Below, one piece after another: positions 36,758-48,065 of a stretch of 64,000 nt of DNA (position 1 is the first letter of the stretch; every line of letters starts with the position of its first letter). The stretch is from contig CM041465.1 in the NCBI GenBank assembly GCA_023213395.1, forward strand, positions 203,181,741 through 203,245,740. Direction: 5' to 3'. The notes below the pieces were generated by a model. That model was not told the origin of the DNA and made no database searches. It was given only the letters and a program-made list of their open reading frames with translations. The DNA is from Cycas panzhihuaensis. Its lineage: Eukaryota; Cycadophyta. The position numbers and the translations under genes were made by a program.

Positions 36758-39439
36758 TAGCCCTTTTGTAGGGAGAAGGGGTATAAAGGAAGAACTAGAC
36801 AACATGTAACAAAATAATTGTTTAGTTACTCAACAAATGACATGGTATAATTTTGACTTGAAATGCAACTTGAGAAAGTAACATGAGAAGGTTAAGATAA
36901 ACCTAAATGAAGTTGTGACAATAAAGGTTTGACTCACATGTTGATTTCTTTATGTTTGTGTTTTGAGAGAAATAGAGAATGGGATATAAGAAGAGGGGAG
37001 GAATTAGAGAAGAAATTTTATAAGATCTTCATTACTTCTTCTATATCCCTTGGTATGTTGAATTAGTATTCTCTAAGATTTGAGTATTTGTGCTTAATCA
37101 TACCTTACTTCACACATTGACTTATCACCAAGTGTGCTTTAGCTAGTAATGATAGCTCCTAGCTAGGGGCCTTGCTTAACCACCCTAGAAAATCCTTATG
37201 GGTCTCCTTATATCTCCACCTATGTGAAAAGGTTACTGCTCTATTTATATCTCCTTAACTCCCCTTACCCAATAAACCTATTGTGTGTCAATGCTGTTTT
37301 GATGATTGATGCGATATATAAAGATGACAGTCTTCATGGATATTATTTTTGTTGTAGGTGAGTTGGAAAAATGCGCTCAAGCATATATAATTAATGGATG
37401 TAATTGGAATGGTTCACATAAGTAATCCAAGCAAGAATACAAGTCTACCCTATGCTAATCATACCAGGTAAGTTACAAAAATAAAACATGTAGATTCATA
37501 CAAGTAAACCTACTAAAAAGAAATAGGGAAAATAAAGGGTTTAAGCCACAAGTGTACTTACACTTGTATTTCCTCTATAACTATATAAGAATTTGAAATA
37601 AACAATTTAACATGCAAACTAAATGAAAATATCAAGGAGTCAAAGATAGAAATGAAGGGGTTTACCCTTTGAGAGGCCTCTTGGTCATGTTTTCTTACTT
37701 GGTGTTTCTTTATCTTTATAGGTTTTCTTTAGGATGCTTCTTATCTTATGTCAAGGGAATTTTAATTAGGTCTTAAGAAAAAAACCCCTTAGAGATTGGA
37801 AAAAAACTAAAGAAAACACCATAAATAGAGAGACAGTTACATAAAGAGGACATTAATTGAGTCCTCTTTATTATGATAAACCATGATAAAAGAGCTTAAA
37901 GAAAGGAAATAAAGTTCTAAGTATGAAAAATGTAATATAAACCAAGATACAAAATGAAAAAATATTAAGTATTATTATACCTATGTATGGAAGTGGTGGG
38001 CACATCAGAATTCTCAGAATCATGCTTCAAGGATATATTAATCCACTTATAAGTCCTAGTAAGAAAATAAGAGGTGAGGAAAATAAGTAAGTAATTAAAA
38101 TCAATTGACACAAGTAGAATGACATAATCAAGAGGAGGCCTCCCCATTTCAAGCTCAATCATGAATGATCATGAATGCTAACAATGTAGAGAGCAATAAA
38201 TTTAAAGAAAATGATACAAAAATATATAAGAGATGAAAGAGACCATAAACAATCATAAGTAATAATAGCTACAACTAGTTTCTCATAAGCAAATGAGAAA
38301 ATTAATGGTAAATTAAGTTTCTTAAACTAGGAGAAAATAAGATCTAATTAATTTGTAAACAATCTTGAATAAATAAGCATATAAATATCGGCCTAGAATA
38401 ATCATTTTTTGCTAGAAATTAGAATGTATAATATGACAAAAAAGAGAAAGAAGTAATACATAAGGGAGAGAAAAGGGACCCCAAAGCAATAAAATGTTAA
38501 GGGGTTATGCATTTTCTCTCTGACTTAACTAAATTACTTCATAATCACCACAAAAAATTGATCATAAGCATGTAAAGAAACCTCTAAGACTAGCACACAA
38601 GATAAATCAAGCATATAGGAAGACAAGAAGGCAAAAGAAAACAAGAGTAATAGTAAGTCTCAAAATGTCTAAAATTCAAAATTCTAATGCCAAATGAGCT
38701 TATGGGATTTTATAGAGTTCTTAGAATATGGTTTCTGTTAGAAACCCATGTGTATTATACCCATAATATTGTAATGTTACATTTGGCATGATTAAAAAAA
38801 CTAAAATAAAACATAAAATGAAGCAAAGAATTTAAGGTTTTTTCATTTTTAGAACAATGTAGAAATTTGACATGGTGGCCCTATCAAAATTATAAGAACC
38901 CCATCAGAATTGTAGAGGCACCATTAAACAATTTGATAGTATATTTTGGTTTATAAAAAAAATTGCAATACCATCAAAAATTTGATAGTGCTATCAAATG
39001 ATATTGGTAGACATAGATCAATTTTAGTAAGGTGAATATAATAGTGGTGGATTAACCCTATAAAAATTTAAAAGGTCAATAGAAACATAAATTTTAAGCA
39101 AAAAATAAGTTAAAAAAAAGACCAAGAAAAGATGAAACAACAAGGTAAGATAAAGTGGATGAGGATAGCCAACATTACAAGCAGATATATTTTGATGTCA
39201 TGTATGTTTAATTCTAATCATAGGTGCCCTAAAATAAGTGGTCTTAGAACATAATAGTATCTCAACATGTAAATCATAACAACCAAAGAAAAATGAAGAG
39301 AGATCCATACCTCAGGATCAAGGACACTAAATTTTAGGGAAACATTTACACACTTAACAACTGAAACTTGGCAAATGAAGAATTATAAGATGTTAAAAGT
39401 TGTTAATGAGCAATAGCTACATATACTGAGATTATATAT
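36758..39439. other. AT-rich region, no gene recognised
   Basis: No domain found on either strand; the minus-strand frame 37965-38162 lacks recognisable motifs. Contains a cluster of CATCAAA/TTTGATG words near 38875-39000. If the RNase H relic to the right belongs to a gypsy element, an integrase would be expected here, but I see none. Confidence 0.5.
38870..39010. repeat. Cluster of CATCAAA/TTTGATA palindromic words
   Basis: Repeated short words CTATCAAAATT, CCATCAGAATT, ACAATTTGATAGTAT, CCATCAAAAATTTGATAGT and GCTATCAAATGAT within 140 bp. A related cluster occurs at 41281-41460. Confidence 0.6.
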
Positions 39440-39740
39440 GATGAATAAGACCATCAGCCTCAACATTTTAGGCTCTAGGAACATGGCAAATTTGAATGTG
39501 AAAAAATCATGCTAAGAGAGACCTAGTTGAGTCAACTAACATATGAAGTTAGAGGCCAAGTGTTTAACATGTGCTAATTAACTAATGAATAACCAAGAGG
39601 GAATCCATGTAGAGGATAATACAAGAGAGTTGTTATAAGATGCATCTTAAAGGGCACTTATAACGATAGCATACTCGGTTAGGTTGTTCATGGAAGAAAG
39701 GAGGAATAAACCCATGCTTATATCAACTTGGCTAAAAGGA
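39440..39740 (-). pseudogene. Gypsy-type (archaeal-like, RVT_3) RNase H relic
   Basis: The minus strand reads NNLTEYAIVISALQDASYN (about 39640-39695), equivalent to the NNxAEYxALLxGLxxA motif. A frameshift leads to YMDSLLVIH, stop, LIS, ending with HIQICHVPRA, stop, NVEADGLIH (39440-39490). The order matches RVT_3 RNase H (DS-LVV-Q ... HVPR-N--AD-L), the extra RNase H found in Tat-lineage gypsy elements and some host proteins. All interruptions are TAA/TAG/TGA at Gln or similar positions. Neither an adjacent RT nor integrase could be read. Confidence 0.7.
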
Positions 39741-39994
39741 GCCTTGATAACTTAGGTGATAGTGAAAGACCTAGGGTTTTCCTAACTTCCCTTATCCACA
39801 TGAATGATATATGCCATTAATATCATCATGACCCATAGGGGTTTGGCCAAGGAGTTATTGGATGGATGAAGGAGGAAGGGAAATAATTAGAAGAAAGGTG
39901 TTTTGGTAGAACTACAAGGAAATAAGGGCATTCACAAGTAACATAAGTATGAGAGATGACAATCATTATAGATTTAAATTTAGATGCAACTGAT
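39741..39994. other. Unassigned sequence right of the RNase H relic
   Basis: No motif recognised. Confidence 0.4.
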
Positions 39995-40335
39995 GGTGGG
40001 CTAGACTAATGTCAAATTTGAAGGTCCTAGAGGGTACAAATAATCTAAATCTAAACTACTAAATAGTAAGGGGAATGAGGTCATCACACTACCTACCTCA
40101 AATTCTAGGATGATGTCATTAGAGCGAACCCTAAGAATTCACTTTGATTTGACATATAATTTGGATATGCATTATAACATCAAGTAGGATTCAATCATTA
40201 AAGGTGATTGGTGGTCTATAACTAAGATTCAAAGTCACCACCTAGCTAAGCTAGACTATAACTTCCAAATAGTAAGTGGGAATGATAATATCATGTGACC
40301 TACCCCAGATACCAAAGTGGTGGGCTAGATAATAA
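39995..40335. repeat. Degenerate tandem repeat, unit about 200-215 bp
   Basis: GGTGGGCTAGACTAA (39995) recurs as GGTGGTCTATAACTAA (40210) and partly as GGTGGGCTAGATAAT (40319). AAATAGTAAGGGGAATGA (40071) recurs as AAATAGTAAGTGGGAATGA (40267). Copies are diverged and contain indels. Long tandem units of this sort are known in untranslated parts of Tat-lineage gypsy elements. Confidence 0.55.
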
Positions 40336-41902
40336 TTATTAGTAGAAGGGATGCCCTAAGGTAAATGCCTTACTTATGTAGGTGTTTTTTATGGAATGGA
40401 TAGATAGCACGATCCCCCAACTGATCTAGGGATGGAAGAATGAGCTCTAAAATCTACAATCCTTAAATGAATAACATGTGATTTAAAGTATGATACAAAT
40501 GAGGGTGCAAAGATGATAAGAGGGCAAGGGGAAAATTAGATATCAAAATGTGACATGACTAAGTCATTAGGATCTAACTAGAAGTGAGGTAAGTACAAAG
40601 TTGGTCCTCATCAATTCCAATAAACAAGTGTAGGATAAGGTAAAAGATGTCGATAGGCCAAAAAGAGTGAAACATGGATAAGGATATAAAAAGTTAACTA
40701 GGTAATGATAGGGTTGTGTTAGTTTTAGTAATTATGGGATGAGAAGTCCTTAAAATTTTCTATTAAACTACCAAACTAGAGTGATAATAAGAGATCTTAC
40801 ATAAAGCCACTAAACATGAAAGAAAAATGGATTATATAAATGAAATGGCATGGAAAATGAAGTTCAAATGGACATGTAATTGACAACTGAGGAAAATGTT
40901 ATATAAATAGGAGAGTCTTATTCATTTTTACCAAAATATTTTAGAAGAAAATAGCCACCCATTATAGAGATATAGTCATTGTAGGATGACCAAGAGTCTC
41001 TTTAATAAGTGGATAGTTGTGTTTGAAAGTGATCATGATCATGGAGCCATAAAGACCATATCTAACAAGTTTTAATTGCCAATTTTTTTTTTTTTTTGGC
41101 AAAAATATAATAAGGTTTAGAAATTGGGGATTTTAAAGGTAAAAATCATCCATATTGGTTAAATAGAAAGTAAGATGGTCTAAATTGCATGTAAATCAAG
41201 GGTGGTGATGCTCAATTAGACTATAGGGTGATTTCCAGTCATTACAAACCTATCATTTATTTATTTTTCAAGTTTTTTGTATTTTGATGGGGTTGGTCTA
41301 TTAAAATTAAAGGGGCCCTAACAAATTTCTAATGTACCATCAAAAAAATTAGAGGTATTATCAAATATTTAATGGCATCATCAAATTTCATAATAAGGTT
41401 ACCAATAATTTGATGGGGTTAGTTAAAATTTGATGGTATAACCTAATCAAAATTAGAATTTAAAGGAAAAAATAAAATATTTGAATTAATAAAATATGTA
41501 TAATGTTAGGGACTATTTATGTGATGTAAGTAGAAGATAAATTGGATGGATTATATTGGGATTGACCAATGTTTTGTGTATTTAAATGATGCAAAGAGTT
41601 TATCATGTACAATCAAGGGATAATAATGGATGAATGCTCAAAGAGATCTATGATGGGTTAGAAAATGGTGATTAGGCTATGCTACAAAGATGTAGATTAC
41701 TTAGGGCCTATTTTATTAGCACATTGGTGATAGACACCAATTTACTTATCGATCTAGTTAACCACTAGGTATTGGAGGCACATGTATTCAAATTTTGAGA
41801 CATAAGTGACCTATAGATAATAGTAGATGACAATAGACAAATTCTTAGTATTTCTGCATGGGGAATAAGACTAAGGATTGCTCTTGTGCTAGCATGTAAG
41901 AG
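40336..41902. other. AT-rich region, no gene recognised
   Basis: Holds an A/T hairpin around a T run (TTGCCA, 15 or more T, TGGCAA at about 41076-41104) and the second CATCAAA word cluster. The minus-strand frame 41765-41947 runs into the LTR of element E and is chance. Confidence 0.5.
41281..41460. repeat. Second CATCAAA/TTTGATGG word cluster
   Basis: ATTTTGATGGGGTTGG, ACCATCAAAAAAATTAG, GCATCATCAAATTTC, AATTTGATGGGGTTAG and AATTTGATGGTATAACC within 180 bp; the same word family as at 38870-39010. Confidence 0.6.
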
Positions 41903-41907
41903 CCATG

Positions 41908-42326
41908 TATTAGAGTTAATCGTCATCACTCCACTTCTACTTTCCAACCAAGATTGTATACCTCATCAACCTCATTTTACACATGTGGGTGCTCAACATG
42001 TGTAGGTAAGTTAAAGTAATATTTGATTTAATTTAAGTTAATTTGAGTTAGTTTTATTTGAGTTAAGTTAATATTATTTTATTGTTAATTTAAATTTCAG
42101 GGGTTGAGGAGTTTCCCTCCTCCACCAAAATTATAATTATTGAGGGGTGTGTAACCCTAGTGTCTTTAGACATCGCCCTCATTTGATAAAGTTGTAATGC
42201 TCACTTTTCACAATGGATTGAATATAGAAGTTTCATGTGTTTATATTATAATAATGTATTGATGTATTGATCTACTGAAGATTATTTTATGTTCTACCCT
42301 GTTCTCCTTGAATATTATTTACTTCA
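41908..42326 (+). repeat. Element E 5' LTR
   Basis: 419 bp. Starts TATTAGAGTTAAT (first TG has become TA) and ends TTACTTCA. Contains an almost perfect palindrome-like segment ACACATGTGGGTGCTCAACATGTG that is shared by all four LTRs of the family in degenerate form. Confidence 0.9.
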
Positions 42327-42383
42327 TCTAGTATAAGAGTGATTTTGGGTTCATTTTATTTCCATCATTTGGTATCACAGCCA
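42327..42383 (+). other. Element E double primer-binding site
   Basis: The first site, TAGTATAAGAGTG, starts at 42329, two bases after the LTR. The second, TGGTATCACAGCC, starts at 42370. Both resemble the tRNA-iMet site TGGTATCAGAGCC. The 41-bp spacing is nearly the same as in element H (40 bp). Confidence 0.75.
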
Positions 42384-44061
42384 TGCGCTTCATCTGTCCC
42401 AGCGATCTCTATAAATAGTGGTAGAGAGATCACGTCTGTAACGACAGCAGCTTCTCCACAGCATTTTCTCTTTTCATTTTAATTCAAATTTCTTTTATAT
42501 ATATTTATAAGTGTTTTTAAAAAATTAAATTAAATTATATAAACTTTAAGATCCACAGTTTTAAACCCTAGCATATTTCCCTCTATCCCCTAGTTATACG
42601 AACTTCATCACATGACCATAGCTTAACCTAAAATAGGCTCTTAACTTTACAATTATCTTTTCTTTTTATTTTTTTTATTTTTTATTTTTACATAGGATTA
42701 CTGGTAAATTTTTGCCATAACTCCTAACTGAGTCATCAGTTTTTGACGAAACTAGTTTCATTGCATCATAAATTTTTTGTAAATTGATTTCGACTAGTCA
42801 TATGACCAATTTGGTGCTGATTTGACCCTGTTTTAGTTGATTTAAAGTCAATCAGTCATTTTTTTACTCTTTTTTTTAACTTTTTATAAAATCACTTTTT
42901 GAACTGATTATATTTTATTACTGGAAAACTATTTTCTACCCAGATATATTCTATAGTGATCTGCGTTCAACAAGATTTATTAACAACTATTTATTTTAAT
43001 TTTTATAATTTATTTTGATCATTATTTTAATCGTCGAAAGTGGCATTTTAGTGTTTTTTAGCACTTTTTAAACTTTTTACCATAAAAGTACCTGTCGCTA
43101 ATTTCATTATAACTTCTCTGTTTTACATCTGAATTTAGTCCTGTTAATTTTATTAGAAAGTTGACTCACCCCTCTTCGAACTGACATAGTGTTTTATACA
43201 TTTTAATGTGTTTTAACTAATTTTCAAATTGATCAAATTTAGGGTACTTAATACCCTTAAACTTACCATAATTACACATTTTCTGTATAGTATTTCTCAA
43301 AAATTTTAATTAAAAATATATCAAGTAGCTCTCCAAGATATATTTGATCTTTTTACATCATTCTATAAAGTTTTATTTATATTTTTAGAAGTTTTTGAGC
43401 TCCTTGCTTCTGTTATGCCTCAAAAAGAGGCCTATATATTTAGATTATCAAAATTTGACTTATGGGAACCTGTTTTCAAAACGGTTAATTCCATTGGATA
43501 GATATATTATTTATCTTCATATTGGTGAAGTTTCACATTATTCTGATATCATTTAGCATAGCTTTGAAGCTACCAAACTTAAGGTTATCCTTTAAACTTT
43601 CTTTTAAAAGTTCCTTCATACTCATTATTTTTCAAAGTGAAAATACTCATATACAGTTCATTTTTAGCATTATATATTATCATCAAGGCTAAGGATTTAT
43701 TACATTAAGGTCTTACATTTATTCATTTGAAGAACAAAGGTTAAGGATTATTCTTTTTATCATCAAAGTTACATTTTAGATATGTATTACTAAAAGAATC
43801 TTTATTACATTCAAATTTGTTCTTATATTTATTTTATTTTGAAGATTATTCCGAAGGCATACATATATTGAAAGCATTTATTACTATTAAAAAGTTTATT
43901 TCCTTATTGCACTTATAAAGGTTGCATATAGTTCATTCATTTTCAAAGGGCATTATATTTCTTTTGAAGAGTATATTTGACATCATACAGGTTTAGTCAT
44001 TTATTGACACTTTTGATTTGATAAAATCATACCTTTTATGTACTAAATTTTTTTCGATAAA
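42384..44061 (+). other. Element E leader
   Basis: 1.7-kb untranslated leader rich in T. It is homologous (inverted in the window) to 56086-57396 of element H; both contain a phrase like TTTTGCCATAACT and AAGTCAATCAGTCATT. No other gene seen. Confidence 0.7.
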
Positions 44062-44832
44062 ATGGCACAATTTCCCATATTCAATGGGCAAAATTTTTCA
44101 CTATGGCATAAGACTATGCAAGACTATTTTATTGAACATGATCTTCTGAAATATTTGCAATATGAATGTGATCTCAGTATTAAAGAAAATTTTAGAAAGG
44201 ACAATGAAGTTTTAGGTTTATTATTTTGCACTATGAATAATGATATTTTTTTAAACATTTATGAATTAACTACTTTTAAATCTGTTTATGATATTTTGAT
44301 TTCCATTTATGGGGGAGATACCCTCCATGTATTTGATGATATTTTTTATGAGCATGTGAGATAGGTGACAGAATAAGTGAATCACAATGTCAACACCTAT
44401 GAAGATTCAGATCAAATACAGTACCAACTTGTTACACAAGTACCTGATCCTGCATTTGAGGGGTATAATGAATCTTATGACATAATGGAGAATGAATCTT
44501 ATGACATGATGGAGAATGAATCTTATGATATGACAGAAAATGAATCTAATGATATGACAGTTAAAGTTAAATTTCTAGAAGTTAAAGTCAAAGTTGTAGC
44601 TATTCTTTTTTGTATACATCAAGTATCATTTACTTACAATTTTTTTATATCATTCCATGGTAAAGAGACATATGTGGCTATAAGGATGAGAAGAGTTGAT
44701 AAAGATCAGATTTTTAAAGTTTTTTTCAAATACAAGTTCCATAAGTTTAAGGAGACGATACAAGTGCTTGTGATGACTGTTAAGGGGGAGAATATTGGAG
44801 TTAATCGTCATCACTCTACTCTCACCTTCTAA
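44062..44832 (+). pseudogene. Element E Gag-like protein (two in-frame stops)
   Basis: A single reading frame of 257 codons from ATG 44062, broken only by TAG at 44362-44364 and TAA at 44374-44376. In element H both positions are Gln codons. The N-terminus, FPIFNGQNFSLWHKTMQDYF, resembles the copia Gag start (F-G-NY--W---M--YL). KSVYDILISIYGGDT resembles the following UBN2-type helix. A four-fold repeat of a 9-residue unit ESYDMMEN lies at residues about 133-170. The C-terminal block FTYNFFISFHGKETYVAIRM is conserved in element H and is not part of any Gag I know. There is no zinc knuckle or protease. The stop codon lies inside the 3' LTR, so the frame runs through the polypurine tract. Confidence 0.82.
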
Positions 44833-45210
44833 CCAAGATTATATATCTCATCAACCTCATTTTACACATGTGGGTGCTCAACATGTGTAGGTAAGTTAAG
44901 GTAAGATTTGATTTGATTTAAGTTAATTTGAGTTAGTTTCATTTGAGTTAAGTTAGCATTATTTTATTGTTAATTTAAATTTCAGGGTTGAGGAGTTTCC
45001 CTCCTCCCCCAAAATTATAAATCTTGAGGGGTGTGCAACTCTGGTGTCTTTAGACACTACTCTCATTTGGGAAATTTGTAATGCTTACTTCTCGCAATGG
45101 ATTGAATATAGAAGTTTTATGTATTTATGCTACTACAATGTATTGATGTATTGATCTATTAAAGATTATTCTATGTTCTACCATGTTCTCCTTAAATATT
45201 ATTTCTTTCA
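44793..45210 (+). repeat. Element E 3' LTR
   Basis: 418 bp, TATTGGAGTTAATC to ATTTCTTTCA, followed by the target duplication CCATG. Confidence 0.9.
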
Positions 45211-45239
45211 CCATGGACACACATGTTTATATTTAACAG

Positions 45240-46210
45240 GCAAGGTAAATTGTTGGGTCCATAATAAAGTGGAACTTTAGGCTATCCAAAATATTGATGA
45301 GATACTATTATAGGGAGCTTATTGATACTTACTATTATATTTTAAATAGTGGGTTGATAAAACTATGTAAGTATTATAGGTGGATAACTCTTAGTGATAT
45401 AGAGATGTGAGAGAGGACAAGGTATAACTAGGCTTCCCTAATTTTATGATTCATAAGGAAGTAGCTTACAATCATCAAACTATAGGGCAGAGAAGGTTTT
45501 TCATATTGATTTATCCTCTAGGCATAATTATTTGATCACTTAACTATGGCATGACCCTAGGGTTCATGAGAGATTTAAGAGGGTAGGAGCTAACAATTGA
45601 TAGATGGAATATGTGGTTGAGGAGGATACACCCTATTGTAGGGAGATATATAGGAGGGCTTGCTTTAAACATGACAAGATTGAGTGACCTAATAGTAGAT
45701 CCTTATATAAGGATCAATTAGTATTCAAATGGAGAGGATGATTCCACTTAAGGAGGGTACAATGGGGCTAGATGAAGTCCTCCACATGGTGGAGAGAGCC
45801 TACTATATAGATAGGATAAGGGTAAACAACCAGTGATTACACCCCTAGTTATAGAAGGAGTTGAGGGTGATAGAGGCCAAGGTGTAGGAGGTGTAACCTA
45901 AATCCTAAACTCTACATTCATTTTGGACTTTTTCATTTTAATTTTTTATCCTAATGAATGTAATACTAACATAAATTATTCTTTGTATAAGTGGAGATAT
46001 GGTTATCTAAGAGGCCATACAATAAATCTTGGAAGTGATCCTATATATCACACAGAGGCTAGGAGAATCTCCCCCTATGGAGTGTAAATAAGGCAATATT
46101 ATATGGAGCAGAGAGGTCTCATCTAGTAGCCACATATAAAGCTTATAAGATGCTTCACATGGAGGACCACCAATTAAGGGAGCTAAATAGGCAAGTGGCT
46201 AACTAGAGGG
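45240..46210 (+). pseudogene. Unidentified decayed protein-coding sequence
   Basis: A long plus-strand reading, interrupted mainly by TAG/TAA/TGA where Gln, Arg or Trp would fit, plus a few frame changes. Segments are VAYNHQTIGQRRFFILIYPL (about 45465-45525), ELTIDRWNMWLRRIHPIVGR (about 45582-45645), YIGGLALNMTRLSDLIVDPY (about 45646-45705), then YSNGEDD. Further on, an alpha-helical, coiled-coil-like piece SHLVATYKAYKMLHMEDHQL (about 46115-46175) with RELNRQVAN follows. The composition, codon decay and helical tail look like a retroelement-encoded accessory or plant-mobile-domain-like protein, but I do not recognise the family. It lies on the strand opposite to the gypsy element G, so it belongs to something else. 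Confidence 0.5.
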
Positions 46211-47428
46211 TGATGATTACTATCATGGAGAAAGACCATGTAGTGATGAAGTCCATACTATGTTAGACATGGATAAGTGCACTATAGCCATCTAATAATA
46301 AGGTTATAGGATCCCACAACACACACAGTGGAGGAAGGAGTGGGGTTAGCCCATCTCATAGTATGCATAGAACACCACCTTAAAAGTTGTTGCTAGAGGG
46401 AGGGATGGTAGAAGGATGTATAAATCTACTCCATAAGTGTGGGGAGTGATTATTGTAGCTCTTTAGATCCCTATGAGTGCTCATAAAAGCTAGGGCTATA
46501 CGACATTTTTATACTTGAACCTATATGATATTGATATATATACATGCTATTTTTTATACTTTGCATATATTATATAATTACTTGACTCTTACTTTTTACC
46601 CCCTTTATGCCTATATGATGTAGACTAACCATACATATAATAAGTATTCAATACATATGGTTCTATCAAGAAATAAAATAAGAGTGAGAATACCTATAAG
46701 TAATAAGTATAGGGGAAAGCATAATAGATTACACTCATGCTAGAATATATCATAGTTTTGGGCTCATTGCAAAGCATGAGGGCTCTTAGCAAGAATAATT
46801 GTAATAAGTTGGGAAATAAAGATGACATCTCTAAGAATGGGAGAGTATGACTAGAAAAGATTAAGTATACCATCTTCATAAGTTCAAAGTTAGTTGGTTT
46901 GCTTAATAACCAAAGTCACCTCATAAAATAATCAATACTAGACTTGTGGGAATAGAAGATCTAAATTACATCAAATATAACTTAGGAAACATATACAAGA
47001 AGAGTCATATGAATTCCTAACTAACTAATGTTCATATGAGGCCTCTTAAAAGAAGACATCATATTTAATAAATAGATCCTAGAAACCCATTTATAAAGTA
47101 ATAAATTCTAAGGGTATGTTAGATTCTCTCTTAGTTGTCCCTAGGTGCAAGAAGCTTTTAGGATCCCAAACCCTACCAAGGCCCTCCTTAGCCCTCAATT
47201 CTCAAAATACGTTATCTTATTAAGTGATTTCTTTTATTCTAATATTTATCGTATCGAAATCTCTCACAACTAATCTCCCTTTAAGAGCTTTAATTATATC
47301 TTACTTATAGAAGGGCATGGGGATTCTATATCTCCAAGTATTGAGCTTGGGGGACAAGTATGTGGTTTAAACTTATTGTGAAGCATAAGTAGTTTACCCT
47401 TATTTCAAAGTGAGAGAGGGGACAACCT
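46211..47428. other. Unassigned sequence between the coding relic and element F
   Basis: No domain recognised. Contains the phrase GAGCTTGGGGGACAAGTATG (about 47343-47362), a G-rich, polypurine-like stretch on the plus strand. The last bases (AACCT, 47424-47428) are the probable target site of element F. It may include 3' sequence of gypsy element G on the minus strand. Confidence 0.4.
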
Positions 47429-47708
47429 TGAAGGAAAAGCGAGAGTAAAAGAGAATAAGATATTATACTAAGGCTATTAATGATAACATATTTTCAATAT
47501 AATTAAGGTAGTATTAAAGAACACCTAGGCGCCTTACGGCCTAATACATATAGATGGGAGTTGGGAAGGAGCCTAATGTCTACCATCTTTTAGTATTTAA
47601 AAATACCATTAAAAAATATTAATCATTCGATTAGGGTAAGCCAACATCAGCTCCACTAACCCCAATGCTAACATATTTATTAATATTCTAAATAAACATT
47701 ATCTAATA
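47429..47708 (-). repeat. Element F 3' LTR
   Basis: 280 bp, TGAAGGAAAAG to ATTATCTAATA; the final CA has become TA, as in its partner. Shared words with 52756-53034 include GGAGTTGGG and AACATTATCTAATA. Confidence 0.88.
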
Positions 47709-48065
47709 TTTCTCCCCCATAATGTTTATTTGGGAAGACTATGAGTTTGGCTCTAAATTTTTGGAACTTGAACTTTTCAAGAGCTTTAGGAAAGATATCT
47801 ATCACATATTCTCCTGTGCTTCAATAGGTTAATTCGACCTCACCAACTTAAACTAATTCTCTAATGAAATGATATTAAGTCTCACTATGCTTTGTTCTAT
47901 CATGAAATACTAGATTTTGAAACATTTGTATTGCTACTTTATATTCTATTTTCATTACATCTTTCCATTCACCTTTTATATTAGCCTCCTTAAAAGTATG
48001 AGACTTATTTGATGCCATGACTTAGCTCATTAAGGAAAAATTAACTCTATGAGAGTATGTGGACC
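47709..48065 (-). pseudogene. Element F RNase H tail fused to RT start
   Basis: The minus strand reads EANIKGEWKDVMKIEYK (about 47945-48000), the first helix of copia RT. It is followed immediately by AIQMFQNLVFHDRTKHS (about 47890-47945), which belongs to the second half of RNase H, and by YHFIRELV and IFPKALEKFKF. About 400 codons, covering the RT active site and half of RNase H, are therefore missing through one internal deletion. Confidence 0.82.

Larger units (their letters stand above)
41908..45210 (+). mobile_element. Element E: gag-only LTR retrotransposon, family E/H
   Basis: Complete LTR element of 3303 bp on the plus strand, with exact target-site duplication CCATG (41903-41907 and 45211-45215). 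LTRs 41908-42326 and 44793-45210 are of nearly equal length and clearly homologous. Two primer-site-like sequences follow the 5' LTR. A polypurine tract TAAGGGGGAGAA (44781-44792) precedes the 3' LTR. The internal region is a 1.7-kb leader and a single Gag-like reading frame (44062-44832). No protease, integrase, RT or RNase H is present and there is no space for them, so the element is non-autonomous by structure. Element H, in opposite orientation, is a second copy of the family. Confidence 0.9.

Noticed and set aside
37965-38162. Minus-strand frame MIELEMGRPPLDYVILL
   Set aside because: No domain, no neighbours in frame, hydrophobic AT-driven composition.
41076-41104. TTGCCA-T(n)-TGGCAA hairpin with long T run, resembling a terminator
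   Set aside because: No gene upstream, and intrinsic terminators are not expected in plant nuclear DNA; most likely a slippage-prone T tract.
38870-41460. Repeated short words considered as a CRISPR-like array
   Set aside because: Words are irregularly spaced, vary in length and orientation, and the DNA is plant nuclear retroelement sequence.
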